Source: Streptomyces cellostaticus
GTDB taxonomy: Bacteria > Actinomycetota > Actinomycetes > Streptomycetales > Streptomycetaceae
Reading direction: 5' to 3'
DNA length: 64,000 nucleotides
NCBI RefSeq assembly: GCF_023630175.1
Contig: NZ_JALLIN010000012.1
Location: 62,001 to 126,000, forward strand
The position numbers were made by a program, and so were the translations under genes. The notes under the pieces were generated by a model, which saw only the letters and a list, made by a program, of their open reading frames with translations, searched no databases and was not told where the DNA came from. The stretch's first letter is position 1; every line of letters starts with the position of its first letter. Below, in pieces: positions 10,656 to 20,792 of the stretch.

Positions 10656-11050
10656 CGAATGCCCCCTCCTCGCGCCTCGATCGAACGGGACACGCGGTTT
10701 GTTTTGACCTCATGCACACGATAACTCACGGAGTGCCGACGGGAGTCGGGCGGGCGGAACTTTCCCGGGGGCAGTTTTCACCCAGCCGCACCGCCCGCGG
10801 GCGGATCTTGCGTTCCGCAAACGACTTCCGCCAGGAAGCGCCTGTTCCGCTACTCCCGTACTTTCCGGGAGCCAAGTGCCGTCACCGGCGACGAGGTTGA
10901 ACCGAAGAGAACCGGCCGAACGGCTTGCCGGCCGCCCACCGGGCGAGGGAGTACCCGAAAACAGCCGACGCGGTATGTGCTGAACGCGGGGAGCGCGCCT
11001 CCCGTACTGGATGCGGCAGACCCCTCCCCCGCGCCCGCCGAGGAGCCCGG
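10656..11050. promoter_or_regulatory. Intergenic region between cprB and the LPMO gene, with ARE-like site
   Basis: This 395-bp gap drives cprB leftwards and the monooxygenase gene rightwards. CGGTTTGTTTT at 10695-10705 matches the right half of the autoregulatory element bound by ArpA/ScbR-type receptors; the left half (10683-10693) is only partly conserved. A small hairpin CTCCCG...CGGGAG spans about 10854-10873. A strong AGGAG (11041-11045) precedes the LPMO ATG. A reading frame at 10712-10900 shows no support as a gene. Confidence 0.5.
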
Positions 11051-12025
11051 ATGACCCGGATGACCGCCCGCCTGAGCGTCACGGCGGCCGCCGCGACGGC
11101 CCCGCTCCTGCTCCTGCCGTGGATGGCGGGGCCCGCCCTGGCCCACGGCGCCCCCACGGACCCGGTCAGCCGGGTCTACGCCTGCTCGCCCGAGGGCGGC
11201 GCCGCGAACCGGTCCGCGGCCTGCCGGGCGGCGGTGTCCGCCAACGGCGCCCCGTTCACCGCGTGGGACGACCTGCGCGTGGCGGGAGTGGCGGGCCGGG
11301 ACCGGCAGGTCATCCCCGACGGCAGGCTGTGCAGCGCGGACCTGCCCGGCTACCGGGGCCTCGACCTGCCCCGGGCGGACTGGCCGGCGACCCGGCTGGC
11401 CCCGGGCGGCCGGCTGGCGATGACGTACGCGTCGACCATCGCGCACCAGGGCACGTTCCGGCTGTACCTCACCCGGCCCGGCTACGATCCGGCGAAGCCG
11501 CTGCACTGGTCCGACCTGCCCACGCGCCCCTTCGCGGAGGTCAAGGACCCGCCGCTGACGAACGGGGCGTACCACCTGAGCGCCACCCTGCCGAAGGACC
11601 GGACGGGACGCCAGATGCTCTACACGATCTGGCAGAACAGCAGCACTCCGGACACCTACTACTCGTGCTCCGACGTGGTGTTCCCGGCGAAGGCCGACGG
11701 CACGGCGAGGGCCGCGGAGTCGGCCCGGGCCACGGAGTCCGCCGGAGCCCCGGAGGCGCCGGCGGGCGGGCGGCCCGCACGGACCCCGGTCGCCGGCTCC
11801 TCGGCACCGGCCGCAGCCGCTGCCGCGACTCCCGCGTCCGACGGAACGCCGGGCACCCCTGCTCCCGACGCCGGTGACGGCACGCCGGTGGCCGAGGCGA
11901 CCCGCCCGGACGCGGGCCCCTCGGCCCCGTTGGTTGCGGGCGGCGCCGCCGCGGTGCTGGCGGTCGTCGCGGGCGCGGTCCTCGTCCCGCGGCTGCGGCG
12001 GCGCCGTCCGCCGTCCACCGGGTGA
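11051..12025 (+). CDS. AA10 lytic polysaccharide monooxygenase, membrane-anchored
   Basis: A 324-aa secreted copper monooxygenase that oxidatively cleaves chitin or cellulose. A signal peptide (about 1-31) ends in ALA, so cleavage leaves His32 as the N-terminal His of the copper-binding histidine brace; the second brace His is His132 in STIAHQGTFRLY. The catalytic domain ends at about 215 with YYSCSDVVF. Then follows an Ala/Pro/Thr-rich linker of about 75 residues and a C-terminal hydrophobic segment (about 290-312) with an Arg-rich tail, predicting anchoring in the membrane. There is no carbohydrate-binding module. AGGAG 5 nt before ATG 11051 decides the start against upstream ATG 10925. Its TGA abuts the stop of the next, convergent gene (TGATCA). 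Confidence 0.92.
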   Translation: MTRMTARLSVTAAAATAPLLLLPWMAGPALAHGAPTDPVSRVYACSPEGGAANRSAACRAAVSANGAPFTAWDDLRVAGVAGRDRQVIPDGRLCSADLPGYRGLDLPRADWPATRLAPGGRLAMTYASTIAHQGTFRLYLTRPGYDPAKPLHWSDLPTRPFAEVKDPPLTNGAYHLSATLPKDRTGRQMLYTIWQNSSTPDTYYSCSDVVFPAKADGTARAAESARATESAGAPEAPAGGRPARTPVAGSSAPAAAAAATPASDGTPGTPAPDAGDGTPVAEATRPDAGPSAPLVAGGAAAVLAVVAGAVLVPRLRRRRPPSTG

Positions 12026-13321
<1,296 letters not shown>

Positions 13322-14014
13322 ATGGCCTCGTCACCGGACCCCTCGTCCGCCGGAAACACCCCAGAAGACACCCCCGGGAGCACCGCGAGCGGTTCCCCCG
13401 GAGCACCGCGGATCCCCGGACGGGGACGGGTCCGGGCACGCAGGGCCGCGATGATGGCGGTGCCGGCGACCCTGGTCGCCGCCGGACTCGCGATCCTGAC
13501 CGCGCAGGGCGCGCTGGGCGTCCAGTTCGCCATCTCCGGCATGCCGTTCGTGGTCACCGCGGACAAGCTGGAGGGCACCGGATTCGAGCAGTTCGGCGCC
13601 CTGGACAACATGATCGAGAACAGTCCCAACCAGGGGGACACGGGCGGCCAGGAGCTGGTCGTGACCTCGGTGGTGAAGGACGGCACCCTGACCAACCTCT
13701 GCCAGAGCGTCGACCTCGGCGGCATCCAGCTCGTGCTCACCGCCGGCGGCGGCTCCAGGCCGGTCGGCGTGTCGCACCTGGCCATCGACTCCGACGACAT
13801 CAAGGGCAACGCCAGGTTCGACGGCATGGAGATCGGCCGGGACGCCAGCACCTTCGACAAGGGCGGGGTCCAGGGCCCCGAGGGAGTCTACGGGCAGCAG
13901 GCCGACAAGGTCGTGATCAGCGACCTGTACCAGCACAACTACGCGGCCACCGCCGCCGTGTTCAAGCTGCCGAACCTGCACATGCGGTTCGACGGCGACG
14001 GCTGCCCCCGGTGA
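13322..14014 (+). CDS. DUF6230 family membrane-anchored protein
   Basis: A 230-aa protein: a Ser/Pro-rich N-terminus, an Arg-rich stretch, one transmembrane segment (AMMAVPATLVAAGLAILTAQ, about 43-63), then an extracytoplasmic beta-rich domain containing ISGMPFVVTADKLEGTGFEQF and VVISDLYQHNYAATAAVFKLPNLHM. This matches the Streptomyces DUF6230 family, whose role is unknown. I chose ATG 13322 because GGGAG lies 6 nt upstream; an ATG at 13304 is in frame but lacks a site. It overlaps the DUF6114 gene by 4 bp (GTGA), indicating coupled translation. Confidence 0.88.
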   Translation: MASSPDPSSAGNTPEDTPGSTASGSPGAPRIPGRGRVRARRAAMMAVPATLVAAGLAILTAQGALGVQFAISGMPFVVTADKLEGTGFEQFGALDNMIENSPNQGDTGGQELVVTSVVKDGTLTNLCQSVDLGGIQLVLTAGGGSRPVGVSHLAIDSDDIKGNARFDGMEIGRDASTFDKGGVQGPEGVYGQQADKVVISDLYQHNYAATAAVFKLPNLHMRFDGDGCPR

Positions 14015-14439
14015 ACCGCTTCCGGCAGTGGAGCGGGCGCCGGCCGTTCGCGGGCGGTCTGCTGCTGGTGCTCGGCGGTGCCGAGATCCTGGCGACCATG
14101 AAGGCGCCGCTCCCGGTGATCCTGCACATCGGGATGCAGGGCCTGGCGGGCTATCTGCTGCCGGCGCTGATGACCATCTGCGGTCTGCTGATCCTCTTCA
14201 GCCCGGGCCAGCGGCTCTTCTACTCCCTCACCGGAATCCTGCTGTCCCTGGGGACCTGGCTCACCTCGAACCTGGGCGGCTTCCTGCTCGGCCTGCTGCT
14301 CGGCGCCGTCGGGAGCTGCCTCACCTTCGGCTGGCTGCCCGACCAGCCGCCCCGGGTGGGCCGCCGGCGCCGCGCGCGGGCGCGGGCGGCGGCCCAGGAC
14401 CCCGGAGAGCCGGTGCGGGTCTCCGGGGAAGCGGTGTAG
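14011..14439 (+). CDS. DUF6114 family membrane protein
   Basis: A 142-aa protein with four hydrophobic segments (about 13-33, 40-60, 64-85 and 88-108) and a basic C-terminal tail (VGRRRRARARAAA...). It matches DUF6114, which I know as a regular partner of DUF6230 in Streptomyces; the 4-bp overlap with the upstream gene supports a two-protein membrane complex. Start is GTG 14011. It converges on the ABC importer with only 28 bp between stops. Confidence 0.88.
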   Translation: MNRFRQWSGRRPFAGGLLLVLGGAEILATMKAPLPVILHIGMQGLAGYLLPALMTICGLLILFSPGQRLFYSLTGILLSLGTWLTSNLGGFLLGLLLGAVGSCLTFGWLPDQPPRVGRRRRARARAAAQDPGEPVRVSGEAV

Positions 14440-14467
14440 CCGCCCCGGTTCACGGCCCGGTACGGGG

Positions 14468-15427
14468 TCAGCTCAGTCCGGCGGAGTCCAGCCAGGCCTT
14501 GGCGACGTCCAGCGGGTCCTTGTTCTGCGACTGCACCTGGGTGTCCAGGTCCAGCAGCGTCGCCGTGTCCAGCTCGGCGGAGACGGCGTTGAGCGCGTCG
14601 ACGCCCTTCTGGGAGAGTTCGCCCTCGCGGACGAGCGGCTGGACGTTCTCGAAGCCGAAGAGGTTCTCCGGGTCCTGCAGGACGACGAACTTCTCCTTGG
14701 CGATGGTCGGGTCCGTGGTGAAGATGTCCGCGGCCTGCACGGCGTTCTTCTTCAGCGCGGCCTGGGTGAGCGGACCACCCGCGTCCAGCGCCTTGAAGGA
14801 CTTGAACTGGAGGCCGTAGACGGACTTGAGGCCGACCAGGCCCTGCCGGCGGGTCTGGAACTCCGGCGAGGCGCCGATGCTCAGGTCCTCGGCCACGTCC
14901 TTCAGGTCGGCGATCGAGGACTTCGCGTCGAGGCCGTACTTCTCGGCGGTGGCCGCGTTGACCGTGATCGAGTCCTTGTCCTCGGCGGGCGAGGGCTTCA
15001 GCAGGGTCAGCTTCGCGTGCAGCTTCGCCTCGATCGCCGAAGTGGTCGCCTCCAGCGTCTTCGGGGCGGCCTTCGGGTCCAGGTAGGCCAGCAGGGCGCC
15101 GTTGTACTCGGGCAGCACGGTGACGGAGCCGTTCTTCAGCAGACCGTAGGTGGTCTCCCGGCTGCCGATGTTCGGCTTGTAGGTGACCTTGATGCCCTTG
15201 GCCTTCAGGGCTTCGCCGTAGATGTCCGCGAGCAGGATGCTCTCGGCGAAGTTGTTGGATCCGACGACGACGCCGTCGCCACTGGCGTTGCCGTCCGCGA
15301 GGGGGTTGTCGGCCTTGCCGCCGGAGGAGTTGCAGCCCGCCAGCAGCGCCGTCGCCGCCGCGAGGGCGACGACGGCCGCGCCTCGGTTCTGCCGGATGGA
15401 CCTGCTGATGCGGTTGGTGGAAGTCAC
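14468..15427 (-). CDS. Osmoprotectant-type ABC transporter substrate-binding lipoprotein (ProX/OpuC family)
   Basis: A 319-aa lipoprotein: basic n-region, hydrophobic core and lipobox LLAGC near residue 34, then an OpuAC-type binding domain (VVVGSNNFAESILLADIYGEAL, GSRETTYGLLKNGSVTVLPEYNGALLAYL, FTTDPTIAKEKFVVLQDP). It should capture glycine betaine, choline, carnitine or ergothioneine-like cations outside the cell and pass them to the two permeases. I chose GTG 15427 because it gives a canonical lipoprotein signal; ATG 15514 is in frame and possible. Last gene of a four-gene minus-strand operon. Confidence 0.92.
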   Translation of the reverse strand: MTSTNRISRSIRQNRGAAVVALAAATALLAGCNSSGGKADNPLADGNASGDGVVVGSNNFAESILLADIYGEALKAKGIKVTYKPNIGSRETTYGLLKNGSVTVLPEYNGALLAYLDPKAAPKTLEATTSAIEAKLHAKLTLLKPSPAEDKDSITVNAATAEKYGLDAKSSIADLKDVAEDLSIGASPEFQTRRQGLVGLKSVYGLQFKSFKALDAGGPLTQAALKKNAVQAADIFTTDPTIAKEKFVVLQDPENLFGFENVQPLVREGELSQKGVDALNAVSAELDTATLLDLDTQVQSQNKDPLDVAKAWLDSAGLS

Positions 15428-15531
15428 CCACCGATCCAATCCAGCCGGTTCTTCATCAGTCAAGTGATCCCGGGTCACCGATTGGCTTCGATCCGCGACC
15501 GGTTGAGGGCGCATGGTGACGGGCCGCCGGC

Positions 15532-16200
15532 TCATCCGCTCCGGCGCACCCCGGGGGACACCGCGACGCGGGACACGGACCAGAACACTCCCAGGGTCGC
15601 CAGCGCCATCCCGACGACCAGGGTGGCACCGCCGACGACCTTCTCGTAGTCCTTCTGTGCCAGGCCGTCGATGATGTACCGGCCGAGGCCGCCGAAGCTG
15701 ACGTAGGCGGCGATGGTGGCCGTGGACACGACCTGGATGGCCGCCGTCCGCAGACCACCGAGCATCAGCGGCAGCGCCACCGGGAGTTCCACCTGGAACA
15801 GGATCCGCGCCTCGGGCATCCCCATGCCCCGCGCGGCGTCCACCGGAGGCGGGTCGACGGAGCGGACCGCCTCGTAGGAGGTGACGAGGATCGGCGGTAC
15901 CGCGAGCGCCACCAGTGGGATCATCACCGGCAGCAGACCGAAGCCGAACCAGGTGAACATCAGCACCAGCAGGCCGAAGGTGGGCAGCGCCCGGGCCGCG
16001 GTGGCGATGGACGCCAGGGCGTTGCCGCCGCGGCCGTGGTGGCCGGTCACGAGTCCGACGGGCAACCCGATCAGGGCGGCGATCCCGACGGCCTCCAGGG
16101 AGTACAGGAAGTGCTCGCCGACCCGGGTGGGGATGCCGTCCTGGCCGTGCCAGTGGGCGGTGTCGGCGAAGAAGGCGTGGGCGAAGTCGAATACGTTCAC
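15532..16200 (-). CDS. Osmoprotectant-type ABC transporter permease
   Basis: A 222-aa inner-membrane permease with about five to six hydrophobic segments and the binding-protein-dependent transport motif around SYEAVRSVDPPPVDAARGMGMPEARILFQVELPVALPLMLGG (EAA loop). It belongs to the OpuCB/OpuCD type. GTG 16200 overlaps the TGA of the upstream permease by 4 bp (GTGA), so translation is coupled. Confidence 0.92.
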   Translation of the reverse strand: MNVFDFAHAFFADTAHWHGQDGIPTRVGEHFLYSLEAVGIAALIGLPVGLVTGHHGRGGNALASIATAARALPTFGLLVLMFTWFGFGLLPVMIPLVALAVPPILVTSYEAVRSVDPPPVDAARGMGMPEARILFQVELPVALPLMLGGLRTAAIQVVSTATIAAYVSFGGLGRYIIDGLAQKDYEKVVGGATLVVGMALATLGVFWSVSRVAVSPGVRRSG

Positions 16201-16850
16201 CGGACGGCACCCTTCCGCGGCATCCAGGGGGTCAGCAGGGTACGGACCAGGACCAGCGCGGCGTCCACGAGGATGCCCAGCACCGCGGTGGTCAGCACGG
16301 AGTTCACCGCGAGCGGCGGCCGGTGGTAGATCTGGGCGTCGTTGAGCAGGTTGCCCAGCGCGCCCTGGTTGCCGATCAGCATGCCGATGCTGACGAGGGA
16401 GATGCTCGACACGGCCGCGACCCGCAGGCCCGCGATGATGGTCGGGACCGCGATGGGCAGTTGCACCTGGAGATAGCGCCGTACGGGGCCCAGCCCCATG
16501 GCGGTGGCGGCGGCCAGGGTCTCCGGCGGCACCGAGCGGACGCCGTCCACGATCGCGGGGACCAGCACCACCAGGCTGTACACCGCCAGCGGGATCATCA
16601 CCGTGGTCTCGGTCATGCCGGTGTAGTCGATGAGGAGCACGAAGAACGCCAGCGACGGGACGGCGTAGAGCACCGTGGTCACGCCGAACACGGGGGCGTA
16701 CAGCCAGCGGAACCGCACGCAGAGCTGGGCGACGGGCAGCGCGACGAGGAGTCCGGCCAGCACCGGCAGCAGCGCCTCGCGCAGGTGCAGGCCGATCAGG
16801 CCGAAGTAGCCGTACTGGAGGTCGCTCGGGATGTCGAAGAAGCCGTTCAC
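16197..16850 (-). CDS. Osmoprotectant-type ABC transporter permease
   Basis: A 217-aa permease paired with the preceding one; the EAA-type loop reads DGVRSVPPETLAAATAMGLGPVRRYLQVQLPIAVPTIIAGL and the C-terminal part GMLIGNQGALGNLL is typical of OpuCB/OpuCD. GTG 16850 overlaps the ATPase stop by 4 bp and its own stop overlaps the next permease by 4 bp. Together the two permeases form the heterodimeric channel. Confidence 0.92.
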   Translation of the reverse strand: MNGFFDIPSDLQYGYFGLIGLHLREALLPVLAGLLVALPVAQLCVRFRWLYAPVFGVTTVLYAVPSLAFFVLLIDYTGMTETTVMIPLAVYSLVVLVPAIVDGVRSVPPETLAAATAMGLGPVRRYLQVQLPIAVPTIIAGLRVAAVSSISLVSIGMLIGNQGALGNLLNDAQIYHRPPLAVNSVLTTAVLGILVDAALVLVRTLLTPWMPRKGAVR

Positions 16851-17974
16851 CGCTCGGCCTTCGCGTCCTGGCGGTCCTCGCCGTGCGCCGCGCGGATCGC
16901 CTCGCCGATGACCTGCTGCGAGACCACGCCGACGGCACGGCCCTCGCCGTCCACCGCCACGGCCCAGCCGGACGGTGACAGCACGGCCCCGTCGAGCGCC
17001 GTGCGCAGCGAGTCGGTACCGGGCAGGAACGGCCGCCCGTACGGCAGCAGCCGGTCCCGGTCGATCCGCCCCCCGGTGAGCTCGTCCGGCGCGCCCCACC
17101 AGCCCAGCGGTCTGCCGTCGGCGTCCGTCACGAGGCGGTAGGGGGCCGGGGCACCCGCGGCCAGCCGCTCGGCGTCGGCGTCGAGCGGGACGACGGGGCC
17201 GGTCTGCAACTCGAGTCCGGTGGAGGAGAAGAAGGACAGCCGTCGGATGCCCCGGTCGGCGCCGAGGAAGTCCTCCACGAACGGGTCGGCGGGGGCGCTC
17301 AGCAGTTCGGCGGGCGGCGCGAACTGGGCGAGCCTGCCCCCGGTGCGCAGTACGGCGACCGTCGTACCCAGTTTGATCGCCTCGTCGATGTCGTGGGTGA
17401 CGAAGACGATGGTCTTGCCCAGTTCGTTCTGGATGCGCAGGAGTTCGTCCTGCAGTCCCTTGCGCACGACCGGGTCGACCGCGGAGAAGGGCTCGTCCAT
17501 CAGCAGCACCGGCGGGTCGGCGGCGAGGGCCCGGGCCACGCCGACCCGCTGCTGCTGGCCGCCGGAGAGCTGGTACGGGTACCGCTTGGCCAGCGAGGTG
17601 TCGAGCCCGACCCGCTCCATCAGCTCCGCCGCCCGGGTCCGGGCCTTCTGCCTGCCCCAGCCCAGCAGGCGGGGCACGGTGGCGATGTTGTCCACGATGG
17701 TGCGGTGCTGGAAGAGGCCGGCGTTCTGGATGACGTACCCCATCGAGCGGCGCAGGGCGTTGACCGGCTGCTGCCGGATGTCCCGGCCGTCGAGGAGGAT
17801 GCTGCCCTCGGTGGGCTCGACCATCCGGTTGATCATCCGCAGCGTCGTGGTCTTGCCGCAGCCGGAGGGGCCGACGAGGACGGTGATCGCGCGGTCCGGG
17901 ATGTCGAGGGAGAGCCGGTCCACGGCCACCGTGCCGTCCGGGTATCGCTTGGTGACTGCGTCGATCCGTATCAA
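16847..17974 (-). CDS. Osmoprotectant-type ABC transporter ATP-binding protein with CBS domains
   Basis: A 375-aa ATPase powering the importer. Walker A is GPSGCGKTTT, the Q-loop VIQNAGLFQHRT, signature LSGGQQQR, Walker B VLLMDEPFSAVDP and the H-loop VTHDID. Residues about 245-365 form a pair of CBS-like modules (LVTDADGRPLGWW; VAVDGEGRAVGVV), which in OpuA/OpuC transporters sense ionic strength. I start at TTG 17974: it gives LIRIDAVTKRYPDG, the usual N-terminus, and AAGGG lies about 11 nt upstream; the longer frame to 18109 is unconserved. First gene of the operon. Confidence 0.92.
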   Translation of the reverse strand: MIRIDAVTKRYPDGTVAVDRLSLDIPDRAITVLVGPSGCGKTTTLRMINRMVEPTEGSILLDGRDIRQQPVNALRRSMGYVIQNAGLFQHRTIVDNIATVPRLLGWGRQKARTRAAELMERVGLDTSLAKRYPYQLSGGQQQRVGVARALAADPPVLLMDEPFSAVDPVVRKGLQDELLRIQNELGKTIVFVTHDIDEAIKLGTTVAVLRTGGRLAQFAPPAELLSAPADPFVEDFLGADRGIRRLSFFSSTGLELQTGPVVPLDADAERLAAGAPAPYRLVTDADGRPLGWWGAPDELTGGRIDRDRLLPYGRPFLPGTDSLRTALDGAVLSPSGWAVAVDGEGRAVGVVSQQVIGEAIRAAHGEDRQDAKAER

Positions 17975-18138
17975 GACGTTGCGTGCCCTTCGGTTTCTGG
18001 CGGAGCCTCGGCCGTTGCCGGGAAAGTCTAGACGTCGCAGGTTGCGGCCCGTCGGCGGCCGAGTGCCGCCTCCCGCACGGTTCCCCCGGCCACGCCGATC
18101 CCTCACCATGGAGGTCCGGGCACGGGAGGGGGCGGTCG
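17975..18138. promoter_or_regulatory. Divergent region between the ABC importer and the conflict island
   Basis: A 164-bp gap. On the minus strand TAGACT at about 18026-18031 is a reasonable -10 for the importer operon. On the plus strand GGGAGGGGGCG (18124-18134) is the ribosome binding site of the nucleoside-phosphorylase-like gene. No operator-like repeat was identified. Confidence 0.4.
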
Positions 18139-19197
18139 GTGCGGGCGGAGAGGGTCGACGCGTTCGTGCTGACGGCGATCGAGTGCGAGTACCTGGCCGT
18201 CGTCGGCCATCTGGAACCCGGCCGCGACAGGCGCACGGTGGAGGGCGCGGTCCACGAGGTCGGCCGGTTCGCCGGGCGGCACGGCCGGCTCACCGTCGGT
18301 GTGCAGCTCGCGGGGCCGGGGAACGAGTTGGCGGGGGTGCTGGCCGAGCGCGCGATGGCCCGGCTGCGCCCCTCGGTCCTGCTCCTGGTGGGGGTCGCGG
18401 GCGGCCGCAAGGACGCGCGGCTCGGGGACGTGGTGGTGGCGGACACCGTCTACGGCTACGAGGGCGGCCGGGACGAGCGGGACGCCTTCCGGCCCCGGAT
18501 CAAATCCTGGCCGTCGGCGTTCGCCCTGGTCCAGCGGGCCCGGCTGGTCGCGGCCGACCGGCACTGGCAGCGGCGCATCGTGCCCCCGCCCGATCGGCCG
18601 CCCGACGCGTACGTCGGTGCCCTGGCCGCCGGTTCGAAGGTGGTCGCGCACGCCGAGTCGGCGTCCGGCAGACTGCTCGCCGAGGTGGCGGGCGACACGC
18701 TGGCCGTGGAGACGGAGGGCCTCGGCCTGCTCACGGCCGCCCGGGCCAACCCGCGGGTGCAGGCCCTGGTCGTCCGGGGCGTGTCCGACCTGCTGGGCGA
18801 CAAGGACGCGGCCCACGACAGCCACTGGCAGCCGGTCGCCGCGCGTCACGCGGCCGCGTTCGCGTTCGAGCTGCTGGCCGCCCTGGACACCCCGGCGCCG
18901 GCGCCCCGGGCCGCGGCCCTGTCCACCCGGCAACTGGGCGAGCTGGCGACGCTGCTGCTCGACGTGCCGGGCATCGGCGCGCCGGCCGCCTGGCAGCAGC
19001 TCCTGGACGCCCTGCCCGGCATCGGCGTCCTCACCGGCCGCCAGCTCAGCGTGCGGCTGGAGGCGCTGTCGCTGCTGCGGACCTGCGAGTCGATGCGGGG
19101 GTGGGAGTCGCTGATGGAGGCACTGGACGCGCTGTGGCCCGGCACCCCGGCGGTCGAGGAGGTGCGGAGCTATTTGACGGACCATCAACTCATGTGA
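18139..19197 (+). CDS. Nucleoside phosphorylase-like protein with effector-associated domain
   Basis: A 352-aa protein. Residues about 6-250 are a PNP/UDP-phosphorylase-superfamily domain: VLTAIECEYLAVVGHL, LLVGVAGGRKDARLGDVVVADTVYGY, VETEGLGLLTAAR and the catalytic-Asp segment VVRGVSDLLGDKDAAHDSHW with AARHAAAFAFELL. Residues about 262-352 are helical (LSTRQLGELATLLLDVPGI...RQLSVRLEALSLLR) and resemble the effector-associated domain EAD2. In the published NTP-dependent conflict systems such fusions act as effectors recruited through the EAD; cleavage of a nucleotide or nucleoside is inferred. GTG 18139 follows a strong GGGAGGGGG site. First gene of the island operon. Confidence 0.8.
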   Translation: MRAERVDAFVLTAIECEYLAVVGHLEPGRDRRTVEGAVHEVGRFAGRHGRLTVGVQLAGPGNELAGVLAERAMARLRPSVLLLVGVAGGRKDARLGDVVVADTVYGYEGGRDERDAFRPRIKSWPSAFALVQRARLVAADRHWQRRIVPPPDRPPDAYVGALAAGSKVVAHAESASGRLLAEVAGDTLAVETEGLGLLTAARANPRVQALVVRGVSDLLGDKDAAHDSHWQPVAARHAAAFAFELLAALDTPAPAPRAAALSTRQLGELATLLLDVPGIGAPAAWQQLLDALPGIGVLTGRQLSVRLEALSLLRTCESMRGWESLMEALDALWPGTPAVEEVRSYLTDHQLM

Positions 19198-19301
19198 ATG
19201 ACGAGTGAGTCGGGAAAGTGAACAGTTGCCCGGCGTTCACCCGAATCGCTTGGCCCGGGCCGAGGGCTGTGGAAGAGTGCACGGCCACGAAGGGATGGGA
19301 G

Positions 19302-20792
19302 ATGACTGCCTACGGGGGCGGCGGTCTCGGACTCGTACGGGAGTTCGCGGAAGCCTTGGGCAGGTGTGCGAGCTTGCAGGAGCGCGGCTCGAGGGCACTG
19401 TGCCTGCGGCTCATGGCCAAGGATCTCGGCGCGCCTCCGCCGGTCCGGGAGTACGACGTGGCGCACTACTTCCTGCTGGAACTGGCCTCGGTGTGCCTGG
19501 AGAACCCGAGGACGATGCGGGCGCTGCTGGAGGCGCTCAGGGCGTTCAACGAGGACGTCGACGAGATCCGGGCACTGACCGACGACCTGCTCGCCGACCC
19601 CGCCCTCCCGGTCGACGAGGTCCTCTCGCTGCGGCCGCTGCTCGACGGGCTGGCCCCGCCCAACCTGCCCGCCCTGTGCCGCAGAGCCGTCGCGGACCTG
19701 CGGCCGGTGCCGCCCTATCCGGACGCCTGGAGCGCCTTCGAGGGGCTGAGCAGGCTCAACGCCCGTCCGGACGGGCTGCCTCCCACCCTGGCCCTCGTCG
19801 AGTACGTGGCCGCCGAGGCCCCGCACGACCGCGGCTTCACGCTGCGGGCCTGGAACGACGCGCAGGCCCAGGCCCTGTCCCTGCTCACCGAGCTGCGCAG
19901 CCTGCGGCAGCAGGCCGCGTACGCGTCCAGCCCCGAGCCGGGCAACGCCTACCTGGTGGTCCGGCTGCTGCGCCGGGAGGAACCGGGGCGCTATCTGCTC
20001 ACGTCGTGGCGCCACTACGACCCGGACGCCCCGGACTCCTGGCGTCCACGCCAGGAGGAGAGCGTGGAGGTGACGGCGGCCGAGGCGGAACGCGAGGTCG
20101 AGCGGCTGGTGTTCGCAGCCGACGAGGACTGGGCCCGGGACGCCGACCGCATCCACGTGGAGTTCCTGCTGGGCGCGGACGACCTGACACTGCCGGTGCA
20201 CCGCTTCCGCACCGAGCTGGACAGCGATCCGGTGTCGTACCTGAGCGTGGGGTACTGCGTCGTCGTGCGCAGCCTGCAGCGCAGCCGGACACCCCGCTGG
20301 TACCGGCCCTGGCGGCAGCGCTGGGCGGCCGTCCGGGACACGCCCGAGCTGACCCGCCCCCTGGTGGTGGGCGGAGGGCGGGCCGAGGACCCGCGGCGCG
20401 GTGACGTCTCCGGGCTCGACGCCCGGCTGAAGGGGGACAGGTCGGTCGGCTGCCTCGTGCTGTCCCGGCCGCCGGAGGGTGCCGGCGAGGGGGCGCAGGA
20501 AGCACTCGTCGCCCTGCGATGCGGGGTTCCCGCCCTCCTCTGGGATTCACGGGACACACGTGACCTGAGTACACGGCAGGACGTTGTGCAGTACGACAAC
20601 GCGTTGCTACGCGACCTTTCAGGGCTCCGCGAGGCCGTGACAGAATTGCGAACCGAAGCCCACGGGGGTTCCTTGAACGGCCGCGACGATCATCCGGGGC
20701 ACCATCTGGTACTCCTGTGGGACGACCCGACGAGGCCGGTCGAGAGCTCTCAGCCGTTGACGGGACCGGACCAGGGGGTGGACGGTCGATGA
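19302..20792 (+). CDS. VMAP-type (vWA-MoxR-associated) protein with effector-associated domain
   Basis: A 496-aa protein. Its N-terminus (about 10-90: LVREFAEALGRCASLQERGSR...LMAKDLG) is a helical EAD2-like region, and the following helical part and C-terminal beta/alpha region (about 210-470; YLLTSWRHYD, HVEFLLGADDLTLPVHRFRTE, YPVVVRSL-like YCVVVRSLQR, GVPALLWD) fit the VMAP-C domain of the ternary vWA-MoxR-VMAP systems. Its presumed role is to link the MoxR/vWA pair to effectors carrying the same EAD, here the nucleoside-phosphorylase-like protein. ATG 19302 is set by GGGATGGGAG just upstream. Its TGA overlaps the MoxR ATG by 4 bp. Confidence 0.78.
   Translation: MTAYGGGGLGLVREFAEALGRCASLQERGSRALCLRLMAKDLGAPPPVREYDVAHYFLLELASVCLENPRTMRALLEALRAFNEDVDEIRALTDDLLADPALPVDEVLSLRPLLDGLAPPNLPALCRRAVADLRPVPPYPDAWSAFEGLSRLNARPDGLPPTLALVEYVAAEAPHDRGFTLRAWNDAQAQALSLLTELRSLRQQAAYASSPEPGNAYLVVRLLRREEPGRYLLTSWRHYDPDAPDSWRPRQEESVEVTAAEAEREVERLVFAADEDWARDADRIHVEFLLGADDLTLPVHRFRTELDSDPVSYLSVGYCVVVRSLQRSRTPRWYRPWRQRWAAVRDTPELTRPLVVGGGRAEDPRRGDVSGLDARLKGDRSVGCLVLSRPPEGAGEGAQEALVALRCGVPALLWDSRDTRDLSTRQDVVQYDNALLRDLSGLREAVTELRTEAHGGSLNGRDDHPGHHLVLLWDDPTRPVESSQPLTGPDQGVDGR

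Noticed and set aside
10712..10900. A 62-codon open frame between cprB and the LPMO gene.
   Set aside because: No ribosome binding site, poor codon bias, and it crosses the cprB regulatory region and a hairpin.
14468..16210. A fused permease-binding protein from one long minus-strand frame.
   Set aside because: The upstream part is the permease read in another frame; a clear lipoprotein signal starts at 15427.
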